From an uncultured Tannerella sp. (GTDB lineage Bacteria > Bacteroidota > Bacteroidia > Bacteroidales > Tannerellaceae): a stretch of DNA of 14,659 nucleotides. Under the pieces are notes generated by a model that saw nothing but the letters and a program-made list of their open reading frames with translations, was not told where the DNA came from and searched no databases. A program made the position numbers and the translations under genes. The stretch covers positions 1 through 14,659 of the forward strand of contig CALHPT010000294.1 in assembly GCA_938036405.1 (NCBI GenBank), read 5' to 3'. This document shows positions 14,605-14,659 of the stretch, piece after piece. The stretch's first letter is position 1; every line of letters begins with the position of its first letter.

Positions 14605-14659
14605 TTCCTTAGTCGGGAAATGCCCCCTCCCGAAGGTTGGCCCCATTTCCTTAGTCGGG
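14605..14659. repeat. Start of a 42 bp tandem repeat at the right edge
   Basis: TTCCTTAGTCGGG occurs at 14605-14617 and again at 14647-14659, a 42-base period, with the window ending exactly in the second copy. Between them, GGAAATG (14616-14622) and CATTTCC (14644-14650) form inverted arms. Whether the array continues cannot be seen. It lies upstream of the DUF6261-like gene, about 65 bases before its start. Confidence 0.6.

Overview
The window looks like a chromosomal segment of a high-GC member of the Bacteroidales. The evidence is lineage-typical content: a PorT homologue of the type IX secretion system (T9SS), a TonB-dependent receptor with an N-terminal carboxypeptidase-regulatory-like domain next to a DUF4374 lipoprotein, a DUF6261-like protein, the rsfS-ftsH-cdsA gene order, and several intergenic matches to the Bacteroidetes -7 promoter box TAnnTTTG. 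A Tannerella-like oral organism would fit the high GC content plus PorT, but that is inference and no species can be fixed from the sequence alone. No phage, transposase, plasmid or CRISPR signature was seen.

Layout. (1) 1-940, minus: 5' part of the pyrophosphate-dependent phosphofructokinase gene, cut by the window edge. (2) 941-1360: a 420-base divergent intergenic region with a promoter-associated palindrome, about three 40-41 bp tandem repeats and two small hairpins. (3) 1361-2707, plus: gtrA-like membrane protein and a GtrB/ArnC-like polyprenyl-phosphate glycosyltransferase, followed by a terminator. (4) 2786-5068, minus: dps and hcp (hybrid cluster protein), a probable stress-defence pair with its own terminator. 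(5) 5381-6103, plus: porT. (6) 6186-6381, minus: tRNA-Gln(CUG) with a clear promoter and a downstream terminator. (7) 6406-9669, plus: rsfS, ftsH and cdsA, a compact housekeeping operon. (8) 9684-13562, plus: a hairpin-rich intergenic region, a promoter, a TonB-dependent receptor, a DUF4374 surface lipoprotein and a terminator; this pair resembles the XusA/XusB xenosiderophore uptake genes of Bacteroides. (9) 13607-14551, minus: a DUF6261-like protein with a long Pro/Lys tail and a strong Shine-Dalgarno sequence, preceded by the start of a 42 bp tandem repeat that runs off the right edge.

Most protein genes here are ordinary core or lineage-specific genes. The less explained material is non-coding: two unrelated 40-42 bp tandem arrays that each carry internal inverted arms, a hairpin arm (GCCGGATACATGTG) shared by two distant intergenic regions, and a hairpin ending five bases before the porT start codon. 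The best functional lead is the two-gene siderophore-type locus, which lacks an adjacent PepSY-type inner-membrane partner.
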